From NCBI GenBank assembly GCA_949283025.1, contig CASDRB010000012.1:124001-188000 (forward strand): a DNA stretch of 64,000 bases. The letters are read 5' to 3'. Below the pieces are notes generated by a model, which worked only from the letters and a program-made list of their open reading frames with translations, was not told where the DNA came from and made no database searches. Of this stretch, positions 9,733 to 18,401 are shown in pieces. This DNA comes from an uncultured bacterium. Its GTDB lineage: Bacteria; Bacillota_I; Bacilli_A; RFN20; CAG-826. A program made the translations under genes and the position numbers. Position 1 is the stretch's first letter. The number at the start of each line of letters is the position of its first letter.

Positions 9733-11286
9733 TTACATTACCACCTCTATTGTTGCTGATTTTGAAGACAATTCTAAAATATTAAAAGAAAAATTTAAAT
9801 ATTTGTTAGAGTTTAAACGACCAGCATTGACAAAAAACGATTTATACTCCTCCATTGAAAACGAGTCCCCTTGCAACCACAAATCCTTGCTTGAAAAAAA
9901 TGAACCATTTTTAAAAGTATTGACATTTTGTTGTTGCAGCAAATGCAATAATTTATATTCATTAAAAGATTTAATAACGCTTCCATATTCTGAATCAGTC
10001 GAATTGGACATTGCCATTAAATAATCATGATTTTTTTCAATCGTGTTAGTTAATAAATATGAAGAAGAATTGGGATTATAATCTTGTATAAGACGCGCAT
10101 CAACATGCCATACTCTTATACCATATTGAGTTGGACCTTTTGGATATCCTACATTATATAAATAAGAAGAATCCTGTTTGTTTAAATTTGTCGGACTATA
10201 AAAATCAACTGCTATATATTCGTCAAAAGGAGATATCATATCAGTGCCATTTTTAAAAATGAGAACTTGCCCTGTCGTAGAAAATGGTTCTATGGTCAAA
10301 GTTGTTGAACCACTAATAAAAGTAGGATTAACCCATCCTAACGCCATTTTTGAAAAAGGATCGTGGTCTCCAACATTATAATCTTGCATTATAAAACCAC
10401 CAGCAGCACCATAGCGGCTATTGGAATCATAATTATAATAATCATCCAACCCCATAACATGACCCATCTCATGAATATATGTATGGGCATCGATAGAAAT
10501 ACGCGCGCTTTCATCCATAAAAGATACACTGCTCCACATATATGTATTGGGTTTTGGCTCGTTAACATTTCCAACCGTCGTTTCTTGCAACCAATAAGTA
10601 TATGCCCATAAATTATCATTGTTTAAATAATTGCTTGGAGCATTATAGACTAAGCAGATACAATCGATGAATCCGTCTTTATCCGCATCAAATTCTTGTC
10701 CATCAGAATTGTATTTTTGTTTATACCATTCAAAAGCACTTTTTACTAATGAAGAAGTTGAATCAGAATTTTTTAAATCACTAGTTGCTTTATTTGGGGC
10801 ATACCAGTCTGAAACAACGCCAGATATCCTCAATGTTCCATAAGAACACTCATAAAAATAAGACGCAACGCTATGCCAACCAGTCGAATAATAATTTCCA
10901 AAATAAGCATTAAAAATCTTTGATCTAGTCGTTTCATCAGCGTTTTTAGAATAGTCTTTAAACTTAACAGGAATTACTAAAATATTGACATCTCCTGTCG
11001 AAGGCATTGAATCAATACCACTATAAAAACAATTAGATGTGTAATCGACATAATCATATTCCAATTTAGAAGTAATAGTATTTGGATAATCTTCAATTAA
11101 TCCTCCGCCTCTATTAGTCTTTAATTCATTGGAATTTTCATAAACTATCAACCCTTCATCATATTCGGAAATATTTTGTTCGCTTTTATTATTGAACCAA
11201 TCCCAAATTGTTCCAGAAAACCCGCATGATGACACAAACAAGGTGGGAAACAAAATCAACAAAGATAAACTTCTTTTAAATTTCAT
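9733..11286 (-). CDS. M6-type metalloprotease lipoprotein
   Basis: The protein has a lipoprotein signal (KFKRSLSLLILFPTLFVSSC) and a zinc-protease motif HEMGHVMGLDD, fitting the HExxHxxxxxD pattern of M6-like peptidases. GDVNILVIPVKFKD and DKDGFIDCICLVYNAPS match the N-terminal part of that domain, and an M6-type C-terminal beta region follows. It would act outside the cell, anchored by lipid. The ATG at 11286 is chosen because it gives a normal signal peptide. An upstream ATG at 11322 is possible and sits just behind a -10-like box. Confidence 0.85.
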   Translation of the reverse strand: MKFKRSLSLLILFPTLFVSSCGFSGTIWDWFNNKSEQNISEYDEGLIVYENSNELKTNRGGGLIEDYPNTITSKLEYDYVDYTSNCFYSGIDSMPSTGDVNILVIPVKFKDYSKNADETTRSKIFNAYFGNYYSTGWHSVASYFYECSYGTLRISGVVSDWYAPNKATSDLKNSDSTSSLVKSAFEWYKQKYNSDGQEFDADKDGFIDCICLVYNAPSNYLNNDNLWAYTYWLQETTVGNVNEPKPNTYMWSSVSFMDESARISIDAHTYIHEMGHVMGLDDYYNYDSNSRYGAAGGFIMQDYNVGDHDPFSKMALGWVNPTFISGSTTLTIEPFSTTGQVLIFKNGTDMISPFDEYIAVDFYSPTNLNKQDSSYLYNVGYPKGPTQYGIRVWHVDARLIQDYNPNSSSYLLTNTIEKNHDYLMAMSNSTDSEYGSVIKSFNEYKLLHLLQQQNVNTFKNGSFFSSKDLWLQGDSFSMEEYKSFFVNAGRLNSNKYLNFSFNILELSSKSATIEVVM

Positions 11287-11338
11287 ATTAATAAATATGT
11301 CATAAATATTTACAATTTTCATCTAAAATTATCGTTTG

Positions 11339-11366
11339 TTGCATTATTCTAAAAATATAAGATAAT
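11339..11366 (+). promoter_or_regulatory. Promoter of the GT2 gene, probably giving a leaderless mRNA
   Basis: TTGCAT (11339-11344) and GATAAT (11361-11366) are 16 nt apart. The ATG of the glycosyltransferase follows only 6 nt after the -10 box and no Shine-Dalgarno sequence is present, so transcription would start at or beside the start codon. Confidence 0.5.
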
Positions 11367-11372
11367 TAGAAT

Positions 11373-12326
11373 ATGGAAAAAGAAGCGCCATTAATATCGA
11401 TTATTATTATTTGCTATAATAATCAAGATTATATTGGAAAAGCAATCGAGTCTTGCCTAAATCAAGATTTTGACCACCCTTATGAAATTATTGTAGTTAA
11501 TGATAATTCAAGCGATGATAGCGCTAATATAATCAAAAGATATGTCGAGCGTTTTAATAATGTTTTTTTAATTAATGTCGATTGCCATCAATTGTTAAAT
11601 GTTCGTTTTGCAGGATTAGATAAAGCAAATGGAAAATATGCATGTTTTTTAGATGGCGATGATACCTATCACCCATCTATGTTAAAAACTATGTATAAGA
11701 CAATAACAAAATACGATGCTGACGTTGTGAATTGCTCATTATTTTTTGTAAAAAATGGCAAAAACCATGCAAATCTTTTTGAAAAATTTAAAATTTTAAA
11801 TAGTTATCAGGCAATCAAAGCGTTGTTTGGTGATTCATATATTCGCGGCTTCATGTATACGAAAATGTATAGAAGTGAGTTGATTAAAGATATAGCAAAA
11901 AAATTAGTCGCGCCAAATGAAAATTTTATGTATGAAGATTTTATGGCCAACTTCTTAATTTTCAAATTCGCTAACAAAGTTGTCTCTATTAAAGATAGAC
12001 TAATTTATTACAATAAATCTAATCCTACTTCTATTACTAAAAAAAACAAAAGAATTGGCGATAATATCAAAGTTAATGCTACTATAAGATATCTTATTGA
12101 TTTTTTTAATGACAAGAAACTTTTAAAAATATTCAAACGATTTGCATGGCGCCGTTTTTTATCTTTAATAGCCGATATTTATTTTGCTAAATTTGATACA
12201 TTATCGCAAAAAATAAAAATATCAAAAATAGCTTTAAAAGAATTAAAATTGTTGAATAAAAAACATTTAAGAACTAATGGGACTTCATTTGAAGAATTTA
12301 TCAAACAAACCAAATTTAAAGTTTAA
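11373..12326 (+). CDS. Family 2 glycosyltransferase
   Basis: The 317-residue protein has a GT-A fold start (PLISIIIICYNNQDYIGKAI), the nucleotide-sugar segment EIIVVNDNSSDDS and the metal-binding stretch CFLDGDDTYHP. No membrane segments are evident, so it is a cytoplasmic or membrane-peripheral sugar transferase, perhaps for teichoic acid or glycolipid. The acceptor cannot be told from sequence. It is a single gene that converges on and overlaps the downstream ABC gene by 11 nt. Confidence 0.88.
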   Translation: MEKEAPLISIIIICYNNQDYIGKAIESCLNQDFDHPYEIIVVNDNSSDDSANIIKRYVERFNNVFLINVDCHQLLNVRFAGLDKANGKYACFLDGDDTYHPSMLKTMYKTITKYDADVVNCSLFFVKNGKNHANLFEKFKILNSYQAIKALFGDSYIRGFMYTKMYRSELIKDIAKKLVAPNENFMYEDFMANFLIFKFANKVVSIKDRLIYYNKSNPTSITKKNKRIGDNIKVNATIRYLIDFFNDKKLLKIFKRFAWRRFLSLIADIYFAKFDTLSQKIKISKIALKELKLLNKKHLRTNGTSFEEFIKQTKFKV

Positions 12327-14232
12327 TATTTTTATTCTTAATTTGTGAATCGTATTGCTCAATTTGATCATCGATATTAAGTTCTTTAAATTGATTCATA
12401 TATAGATGGTGGTACCATCCTTTTTTATTAATTAAATCGATGTGCGAACCTTCTTCTACAATTACTCCATCGCTCATAACAATAATTCTATCAGCATCGA
12501 CAACAGTAGAAAGACGGTGAGCAATCATAATAGATGTGCGCCCTTTTAATACATTATTAATAGCTTTTTGAATTGTGGCTTCTGTTTCGGTATCAACACT
12601 GGATGTGGCTTCATCTAAAATCATTATTTTGGGGTTTCGAAGCACCGCTCTTGCAAAAGAAATTAATTGCTTTTGGCCTAAACTCAACTGATTTCCTCCA
12701 TCTTCTAAAACTGTTTCATATCCATTGGGTTGAGCCATAATAAAATCATGAATGTCAACTATTTTAGCTGCTGCAACAACTTCTTCATCACTAGCATTCA
12801 ATTTTCCATATTTTATATTGTCTTTAAATGTCCCGTTAAAAACAAATGGATTTTGTTGAACATATCCTATATTCGATCTAATCCAACCAACAGAACGTTT
12901 CTTGTAATCTACTCCATCAATTAATAATTGTCCTGATGTTGGCTCATAAAAACGGCACAATAAATTTACAGTTGTTGTCTTTCCAGAACCAGTTTCACCA
13001 ACAATTGCTACCGTCTCTCCTTTTCTAATATGCAAATTAAGGTGATGAATAACCTCGATATTATTATCATATGAAAAAGAGATGTCTTTGAAGACAATAT
13101 CGCCTTCCATCGGCTCAAAATTTTCTATTTTGTTATCGAATAAAGTACCATATTTAGCAATAACTTCTGGTGTGTCAACGATTTCTGGTTGAGTATTGAC
13201 TAACTGCAAAACCTTTTCCACGCTCGCTTGATTTGCCATAAAATCAGCAAATATTTCAGAAAAATTTTGAATTGGATTATATATAGCAGAAACAAATCCA
13301 ATAAATGCAACAAACATTTTTACATCGTTTTGCAATCCAAATATTGTCGATCCAAACACGACAATCAATCCACATGTAATAGCCGACATAATCGATATTA
13401 AAGGATAAATATATGCATTTTGAACCATCGCTTTAAAACGTTTGTTTTTGATATCTTCTGTCACTTCTACCGCTTCGTTTTCAACTTCGTCTTCAATAGC
13501 TAATGTTTTAATAGTTTTACTACCAGAAATTACTTCTGCCAACCATCTGACAAAATTTGAATAAGCATTTCTAGAAATACGATGCAATTTTAATAATCGT
13601 TTTTGAAATAAAGGCAGAGCAATGATTAAAATTGGAGTCGTCGCCAAAATGACTAATGATAGTTTCCAAGATAATGTAAACATTGAAACTAATGAAAACA
13701 GTAAATCAAACATTATCCAAAATAAATTGAACATGACCCAAGCAACCATTTCAGAAATGTCACTGCAATCGCTTTGCAAGCGAGCTATCAACCATCCTTT
13801 TGGAGTTTTATCAAAATAAGAAAAGGATAACTCTTGGACCCTTTTAAAAGCTTTTCGACGCAATGTAAAAGAAAGATGACATTCCAATAAATTAGTTACA
13901 AAGAAATTAATAAAAATGAATACGGAACGCAGCAATATACCTGCGACCATTATAATTGCAAACCAAAAGAAATTTACTTCAAAATGAATCCCAAATATCA
14001 AATCGCATTTAATTATCAATTCGGTTCCTGCTTGATGATATCTTAACGAATCAACCATCGAAGCGTTCATTAAGGGTGTAAAAGACGAATCATAGAAAGA
14101 TATGATAATTAACGATACCACTATGCCTAACATGTAATACCATTTGTCTAAGGCATATTTTAAAATTTTAAACCAAATTCCAAAATTTAGTTTTTTGGGT
14201 AAACTTTCTTCTTTAAAAACAAATGTAGACAT
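12316..14232 (-). CDS. ABC exporter half-transporter, catalytic subunit
   Basis: The 638-residue protein has an exporter membrane domain with about six helices (residues ~30-330) and a nucleotide-binding domain. Walker A is GETGSGKTT, the signature is the variant LSLGQKQ, Walker B is IMILDEATSSVDT with the catalytic Glu, and the H-loop is IMIAHRLST. It is the second gene of a pair. With the other subunit it should form a heterodimer like BmrCD, LmrCD or TM287/288. Substrate unknown; multidrug or lipid export is typical. Confidence 0.93.
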   Translation of the reverse strand: MSTFVFKEESLPKKLNFGIWFKILKYALDKWYYMLGIVVSLIIISFYDSSFTPLMNASMVDSLRYHQAGTELIIKCDLIFGIHFEVNFFWFAIIMVAGILLRSVFIFINFFVTNLLECHLSFTLRRKAFKRVQELSFSYFDKTPKGWLIARLQSDCSDISEMVAWVMFNLFWIMFDLLFSLVSMFTLSWKLSLVILATTPILIIALPLFQKRLLKLHRISRNAYSNFVRWLAEVISGSKTIKTLAIEDEVENEAVEVTEDIKNKRFKAMVQNAYIYPLISIMSAITCGLIVVFGSTIFGLQNDVKMFVAFIGFVSAIYNPIQNFSEIFADFMANQASVEKVLQLVNTQPEIVDTPEVIAKYGTLFDNKIENFEPMEGDIVFKDISFSYDNNIEVIHHLNLHIRKGETVAIVGETGSGKTTTVNLLCRFYEPTSGQLLIDGVDYKKRSVGWIRSNIGYVQQNPFVFNGTFKDNIKYGKLNASDEEVVAAAKIVDIHDFIMAQPNGYETVLEDGGNQLSLGQKQLISFARAVLRNPKIMILDEATSSVDTETEATIQKAINNVLKGRTSIMIAHRLSTVVDADRIIVMSDGVIVEEGSHIDLINKKGWYHHLYMNQFKELNIDDQIEQYDSQIKNKNIKL

Positions 14233-14249
14233 ATCTATTATTCACCTCC

Positions 14250-16037
14250 TTACACCATTCTTGTTTGAATATCAAAAAGATTTTTGTATAAACCTTCTTG
14301 TTTGATCAAGTCTTGATGCTTACCTAATTGAGAAATTTTTCCATTTTCCAAAACAACAATTTTATCAGCATCAATAGCAGTCGCAACACGATGTGTAATA
14401 ATGATTGTGGTTGATTGTTTAGAACGCTTTGCTAAAGCTTTTCTAATTTTAATATCCGTTTCAGTATCAACCGCGCTTAAAGAATCATCAAAAATCAAGA
14501 TTGGGGCATTATTAATCAAAGATCTAGCAATTGCAACTCTTTGTTTTTGACCACCACTTAATGTTATTCCATTTTCACCTACAGGAGTGTCATAACCATC
14601 TTTAAATTCACGTATGCTTTCATCAATTGCAGCAATTTTTGCTGCCTTATAAACTTCTTCATCGCTAACATTTTTATAAGCAATTTTAATATTGTTGATA
14701 ATAGTTTTAGAAAATAAAAATGGTTCTTGCAAAACACAAGAAATATTTTTCCGCAGCCATTCTTTTGAAATTGTATTTAATTCAACACCATCTAATTTAA
14801 TTGACCCACCTGTATAATCATATAATCGAGTCAATAAATGCGATAACGTTGATTTTCCAGAACCAGTTTTCCCCATTATTGCAATGGTTTCGCCTGGTTT
14901 TATATGTAAGGATATATCATTTAAAACAGCCTCGTCACCATCGTCGTAAATAAAACTTGTCCTATCAAAAACAATGTCACCATGGATAGGTGGTTTTGTT
15001 CCTGAATTAATATCTTCGATTGGTTCTTTTAAAATTAAATCCATTCGATCAAGCGCAACGACAGCACGCGCTGCGTCGCTTAAAATTCTTGCGCAGTCTC
15101 TTAGTGGCCAAACAATCATTGTTGAAAAAGAATTAGCTAAAATAAAAGTTCCAACCGATATTTCACCAATCGCAGTTAAATATCCGCCATATAACATCGT
15201 TAAAAGCATTTGACCAAATACCAAAATATCGCTAGAAGATGAAAAAAATGATGAGATTTTTTTCCAAGAAATAAATTTAGCTTTAAAATCATTTAAATAA
15301 TGGTCAAAGGCATTAATTTCATATTTTTCATTATTGTAAGCTTTAACAACGCGAACAGAATTTAAATTTTCTTCAATTTTAGCAGTCACTAAACCCTCGG
15401 AATCGTCTGTTGCACGATAAGCCTTTCTCACTTTCTTAGATAAAAAGAATGCATAAATAAACAATACTGGCATTAAAGCCATTGATACTAATGCTAATTT
15501 CCAATCGATTGAAAACAAAATCAAGCCAGCTAATATAACAATGTAGAAAGTCCAAACAACTTGTGAAGTTTGAAAAATAACAAATCGTCTTAAGACAGCC
15601 TCGTCACGAGTGCATGTTTGAATAATATCACCGCTTTTACACTTTTTTAAGTATGGATACGGCAGCCTTTCAATATGATAAAAAAGATTCATCATAATTT
15701 TTTTAGAGATAGCAGTTGTCATTTTTCCTCTTAAGACAATACGCCAAATAGAAAATCCTGCGCCCAAAATGGCAATCGCAATATAAATGATGGCAAAAAT
15801 CCATAGATTGTTAATCAAAAATTCAGCACCACCATATAATGTCACAACCCAACCGCCAACAACACCTAATCGATCAGAATTTAAAATGTCTTTTGTGATG
15901 GTATCGCTCAAGATCTTGGCGGTGTAAGTCGATAAAATCATGATAAAAACAGAACAAAATTGTAAAAAGAAATAAAAAATGTATGCGCCTCGATATCCTT
16001 TTAAAATATCCCAGACGCGTTTAAAATATTTTTTCAT
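14250..16037 (-). CDS. ABC exporter half-transporter, degenerate-site subunit
   Basis: This 595-residue exporter half-transporter has Walker A GKTGSGKST, a canonical signature LSGGQKQRVAIAR, and Walker B ILIFDDSLSAVDT, where Asp replaces the catalytic Glu. Its partner has the non-canonical LSLGQ signature. The Asp-type Walker B here and the altered signature there would meet in the same composite site. That is the known pattern of asymmetric heterodimeric exporters with one degenerate ATP site. The two genes are 17 nt apart. Confidence 0.93.
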   Translation of the reverse strand: MKKYFKRVWDILKGYRGAYIFYFFLQFCSVFIMILSTYTAKILSDTITKDILNSDRLGVVGGWVVTLYGGAEFLINNLWIFAIIYIAIAILGAGFSIWRIVLRGKMTTAISKKIMMNLFYHIERLPYPYLKKCKSGDIIQTCTRDEAVLRRFVIFQTSQVVWTFYIVILAGLILFSIDWKLALVSMALMPVLFIYAFFLSKKVRKAYRATDDSEGLVTAKIEENLNSVRVVKAYNNEKYEINAFDHYLNDFKAKFISWKKISSFFSSSSDILVFGQMLLTMLYGGYLTAIGEISVGTFILANSFSTMIVWPLRDCARILSDAARAVVALDRMDLILKEPIEDINSGTKPPIHGDIVFDRTSFIYDDGDEAVLNDISLHIKPGETIAIMGKTGSGKSTLSHLLTRLYDYTGGSIKLDGVELNTISKEWLRKNISCVLQEPFLFSKTIINNIKIAYKNVSDEEVYKAAKIAAIDESIREFKDGYDTPVGENGITLSGGQKQRVAIARSLINNAPILIFDDSLSAVDTETDIKIRKALAKRSKQSTTIIITHRVATAIDADKIVVLENGKISQLGKHQDLIKQEGLYKNLFDIQTRMV

Positions 16038-16079
16038 AAAATCACCTTATACGCGAAGATAGTACTTGTAAAGAAAATT

Positions 16080-17180
16080 TTATCCTTTTCGCATTTTTCC
16101 AACAACGGAATGAATGCGAATAGAACCACCTTGTGTCTTTACTAATGCTTTAGCAAAATTAATTGCTTCTAACTGTGTGTCAAAAAACTTAATTACTTTG
16201 TCAGATCCCGCTAATTTTACTTGCCACTTGCCGACAAGTTTTTGGCGGGAAATATGATATACTCGTTGATTGTATTTTTTTGTATATGTTACCTGCGGAA
16301 TATTTTGTTTTTGTTCCGCTTTTTCATCTGATTTCTTAGAAGATTCTTTTGCGTTTTTTCTTACGCTTTTTGCTTTAACGTCTTCAACATCAGATTGATT
16401 AATATTAGATTTTAATTCCTCTTGATTAGTGTCAACCTCTTCAGTTTCTTCCTCATCTAATCCTTCGGCTTTAACAAATGCTTCAATTTCTTTGACTGCT
16501 TCTTGAGTTTGTTGTTCACTAAGTTCGGTTGTGCCATCATCTTCACTTTCTTTATAATCATAACCGATGATAATCAAATTCATCATCTTATTCAATGCCC
16601 AAGCTCCTAATCCAATCAAATAAACACCACAAATGGCAATAACCGCCAAAAATAAATTCACATACCAAACATTTGTTGATACATCAATATATGAGTATGG
16701 AGCGTCGATAATTTTCCCTGCGACTAAAGAGGCAATAATTATTACATACACGCTAAAGGGAATCAACACGTAAAACGTATATTTCCACTTAACTTTTGGT
16801 TCTAATGCAAAAAATAAATACTCAATTAAAGCAAGAATAGGGACAATTAATCGTAATATCATAAATTGCGAATCAACCAAATCCTTAGGTCCTACAAAAA
16901 CTAAAGTGACAAAAATAGACACCAATCCGGTAGTTACAATTACTAATTTACAGATCATAAAAGCTAGATAATTTTTAGGATGTTTGCCTGCTAGAATCAA
17001 AATATTGTACACAATTCCAACTAAAGCGATGGCGACAATTAAAATGGCAGAAATCGTGGTAAAATAAACTAATCCTTGCGCTTTTGATATAACGAATAAA
17101 TTAATCAAAGAATAGATTCCTAATCCCACGATTGCAATATTTAATATTAACGCTAATAAATTTAAAACTTTATTTTTCAT
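16080..17180 (-). CDS. Membrane protein with C-terminal DUF2188-like domain
   Basis: The 366-residue protein has about seven hydrophobic segments in residues 1-205, an acidic/lysine-rich linker (~210-300), and a C-terminal 70-residue domain (VYHISRQKLVGKWQVKLAGS to RIHSVVGKMRKG). That domain resembles DUF2188, with its WQVK, AINFAKALVK and GSIRIHS segments. The ATG at 17180 is preferred over 17195 because GGAGG lies 8 nt before it. Function unknown; no operon partner is obvious. Confidence 0.7.
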   Translation of the reverse strand: MKNKVLNLLALILNIAIVGLGIYSLINLFVISKAQGLVYFTTISAILIVAIALVGIVYNILILAGKHPKNYLAFMICKLVIVTTGLVSIFVTLVFVGPKDLVDSQFMILRLIVPILALIEYLFFALEPKVKWKYTFYVLIPFSVYVIIIASLVAGKIIDAPYSYIDVSTNVWYVNLFLAVIAICGVYLIGLGAWALNKMMNLIIIGYDYKESEDDGTTELSEQQTQEAVKEIEAFVKAEGLDEEETEEVDTNQEELKSNINQSDVEDVKAKSVRKNAKESSKKSDEKAEQKQNIPQVTYTKKYNQRVYHISRQKLVGKWQVKLAGSDKVIKFFDTQLEAINFAKALVKTQGGSIRIHSVVGKMRKG

Positions 17181-17438
17181 ACCGCTTTCCTCCATTAAAA
17201 ATATCTGCTTAATGATATATTATCATAAATTTTGTATATAAATAAATATTTATCAAAGAAAATACTCACTGTCTAAAAAAACAAATTAATATTAAAAAAC
17301 ATTGTACCATACTATTTTTCTCATTTTAAGAGATACAAAATATTTTATCTATTTTTGTTATTTGCACCAATAGGGTGATTTTTTGCTTTAATATTTGTAA
17401 AATGCAAAAGATTAACTCATTAGATTATGGAGGAATTT

Positions 17439-18002
17439 ATGAAAACATTAAAACTGATTGCCATCTTCTCATCAATAACCGTTTGTGCAACAATACTTTC
17501 GACATTTATTTTGAATAAAAGCGACAATAAAATATTAAAGACAAATAATATAAATCTTACATTAAAAATAGATATGAACAATGCACCACAATTTGGAAGT
17601 GGAGAATTTTTAGTTCAAACTAATTATGGCAATAATATTTGGTTTGAATATAAAAATTTTGGAATAAGCGACTCGACTATTCAATTTAAAGAAGGTGGCT
17701 ATTTAAAAAACTTAACACCAATTCATGGCATCAAAAAATTTGAATACAATAAAAATGGTATTAACAGCATATCAAGTTATATGAGCAGTTCTACTGATGA
17801 CGTAGGTAGTTGGTATGATGGATGTAAAACATATTCAATGCAATATCAAATAGAAAACGAACATATTTCTGGAGACATAATAAATGGCAAAAAATGGGAA
17901 TCGAATAGTGATAAACCAATAAATTTTATTTTGTGGTCATCTGGTGCAATATCACTGTTTTTTTTAAAAACCACTTCTATCAGTATTACATATACATGCT
18001 AA
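17439..18002 (+). CDS. Exported hypothetical protein
   Basis: The 187-residue product has an N-terminal hydrophobic segment (KTLKLIAIFSSITVCATILS) that is a signal peptide or anchor without a lipobox. The remainder is rich in Asn, Ser and Tyr with alternating beta-type pattern (NIWFEYKNFGISDSTIQF). I do not recognise a family. The ATG at 17439 is preferred over 17427 because GGAGG lies just upstream. It is a single gene between a divergent membrane-protein gene and a convergent tRNA gene. Confidence 0.6.
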   Translation: MKTLKLIAIFSSITVCATILSTFILNKSDNKILKTNNINLTLKIDMNNAPQFGSGEFLVQTNYGNNIWFEYKNFGISDSTIQFKEGGYLKNLTPIHGIKKFEYNKNGINSISSYMSSSTDDVGSWYDGCKTYSMQYQIENEHISGDIINGKKWESNSDKPINFILWSSGAISLFFLKTTSISITYTC

Positions 18003-18073
18003 TAATATAGTTAAATTTAGTTGCTATAAATGTTGTTTTTTGTGCTATATTTTTAAAAATTATTTTGCAATTT

Positions 18074-18108
18074 AAATAAAAAAGTCTGCAACAACTAAAT
18101 GAGCAGAC
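18074..18108 (-). terminator. Rho-independent terminator of tRNA-Ala
   Basis: On the minus strand GTCTGC (18108-18103) pairs with GCAGAC (18089-18084) and is followed by TTTTTT. It lies 14 nt after the CCA end of the tRNA. Confidence 0.85.
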
Positions 18109-18121
18109 ACAATATTTTAAT

Positions 18122-18197
18122 TGGTGGATCTGAAGGGGATCGAACCCTCTACCTCGTCGTTGCGAACGACGCGCTCTCCCAGATGAGCTACAGACCC
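18122..18197 (-). tRNA. tRNA-Ala (anticodon CGC)
   Basis: A complete 76-nt cloverleaf on the minus strand. The acceptor stem GGGTCTG pairs with CAGATCC and includes the G3:U70 wobble that identifies alanine tRNAs. The D-stem is GCTC/GAGC. The anticodon stem CGTCG/CGACG closes the loop TTCGCAA, so the anticodon is CGC (codon GCG). The T arm is GAGGG-TTCGATC-CCCTT. The CCA end is encoded. A promoter (18207-18235) and terminator flank it, so it is a single-gene unit. Confidence 0.96.
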
Positions 18198-18206
18198 AGC
18201 GCATTT

Positions 18207-18235
18207 ATTCTAATTAAATTGTATATATAAAACAA
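18207..18235 (-). promoter_or_regulatory. Promoter of tRNA-Ala
   Basis: TTGTTT (18235-18230) and TAGAAT (18212-18207) are separated by 17 nt on the minus strand. The expected start point lies a few nucleotides before the mature tRNA 5' end. Confidence 0.65.
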
Positions 18236-18401
18236 GATTTTTTTAGACACTATATAAAAAAGAAATACGTTAAAAAATATTGATAATGTATAAAATAATG
18301 CGCAACTCCTCGCTTATTTAGGCGTTATATTTTTGATATTGTTTGATAGATAAATGTCAAGACTAAAAAAATCTTTTTTTATCAATATAATTATTTTTAC
18401 T

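Noticed and set aside
12403-12426. GGTGGTACCATCC resembles the T-box antiterminator bulge
   Set aside because: It lies within the coding region of an ABC exporter, no T-box stems or tRNA-like specifier loop are near, and the palindrome is explained by the codons.
18200-18401. Possible LexA/DinR operator before the Y-family polymerase
   Set aside because: Looked for CGAAC-N4-GTTCG-like palindromes on both strands and found none.
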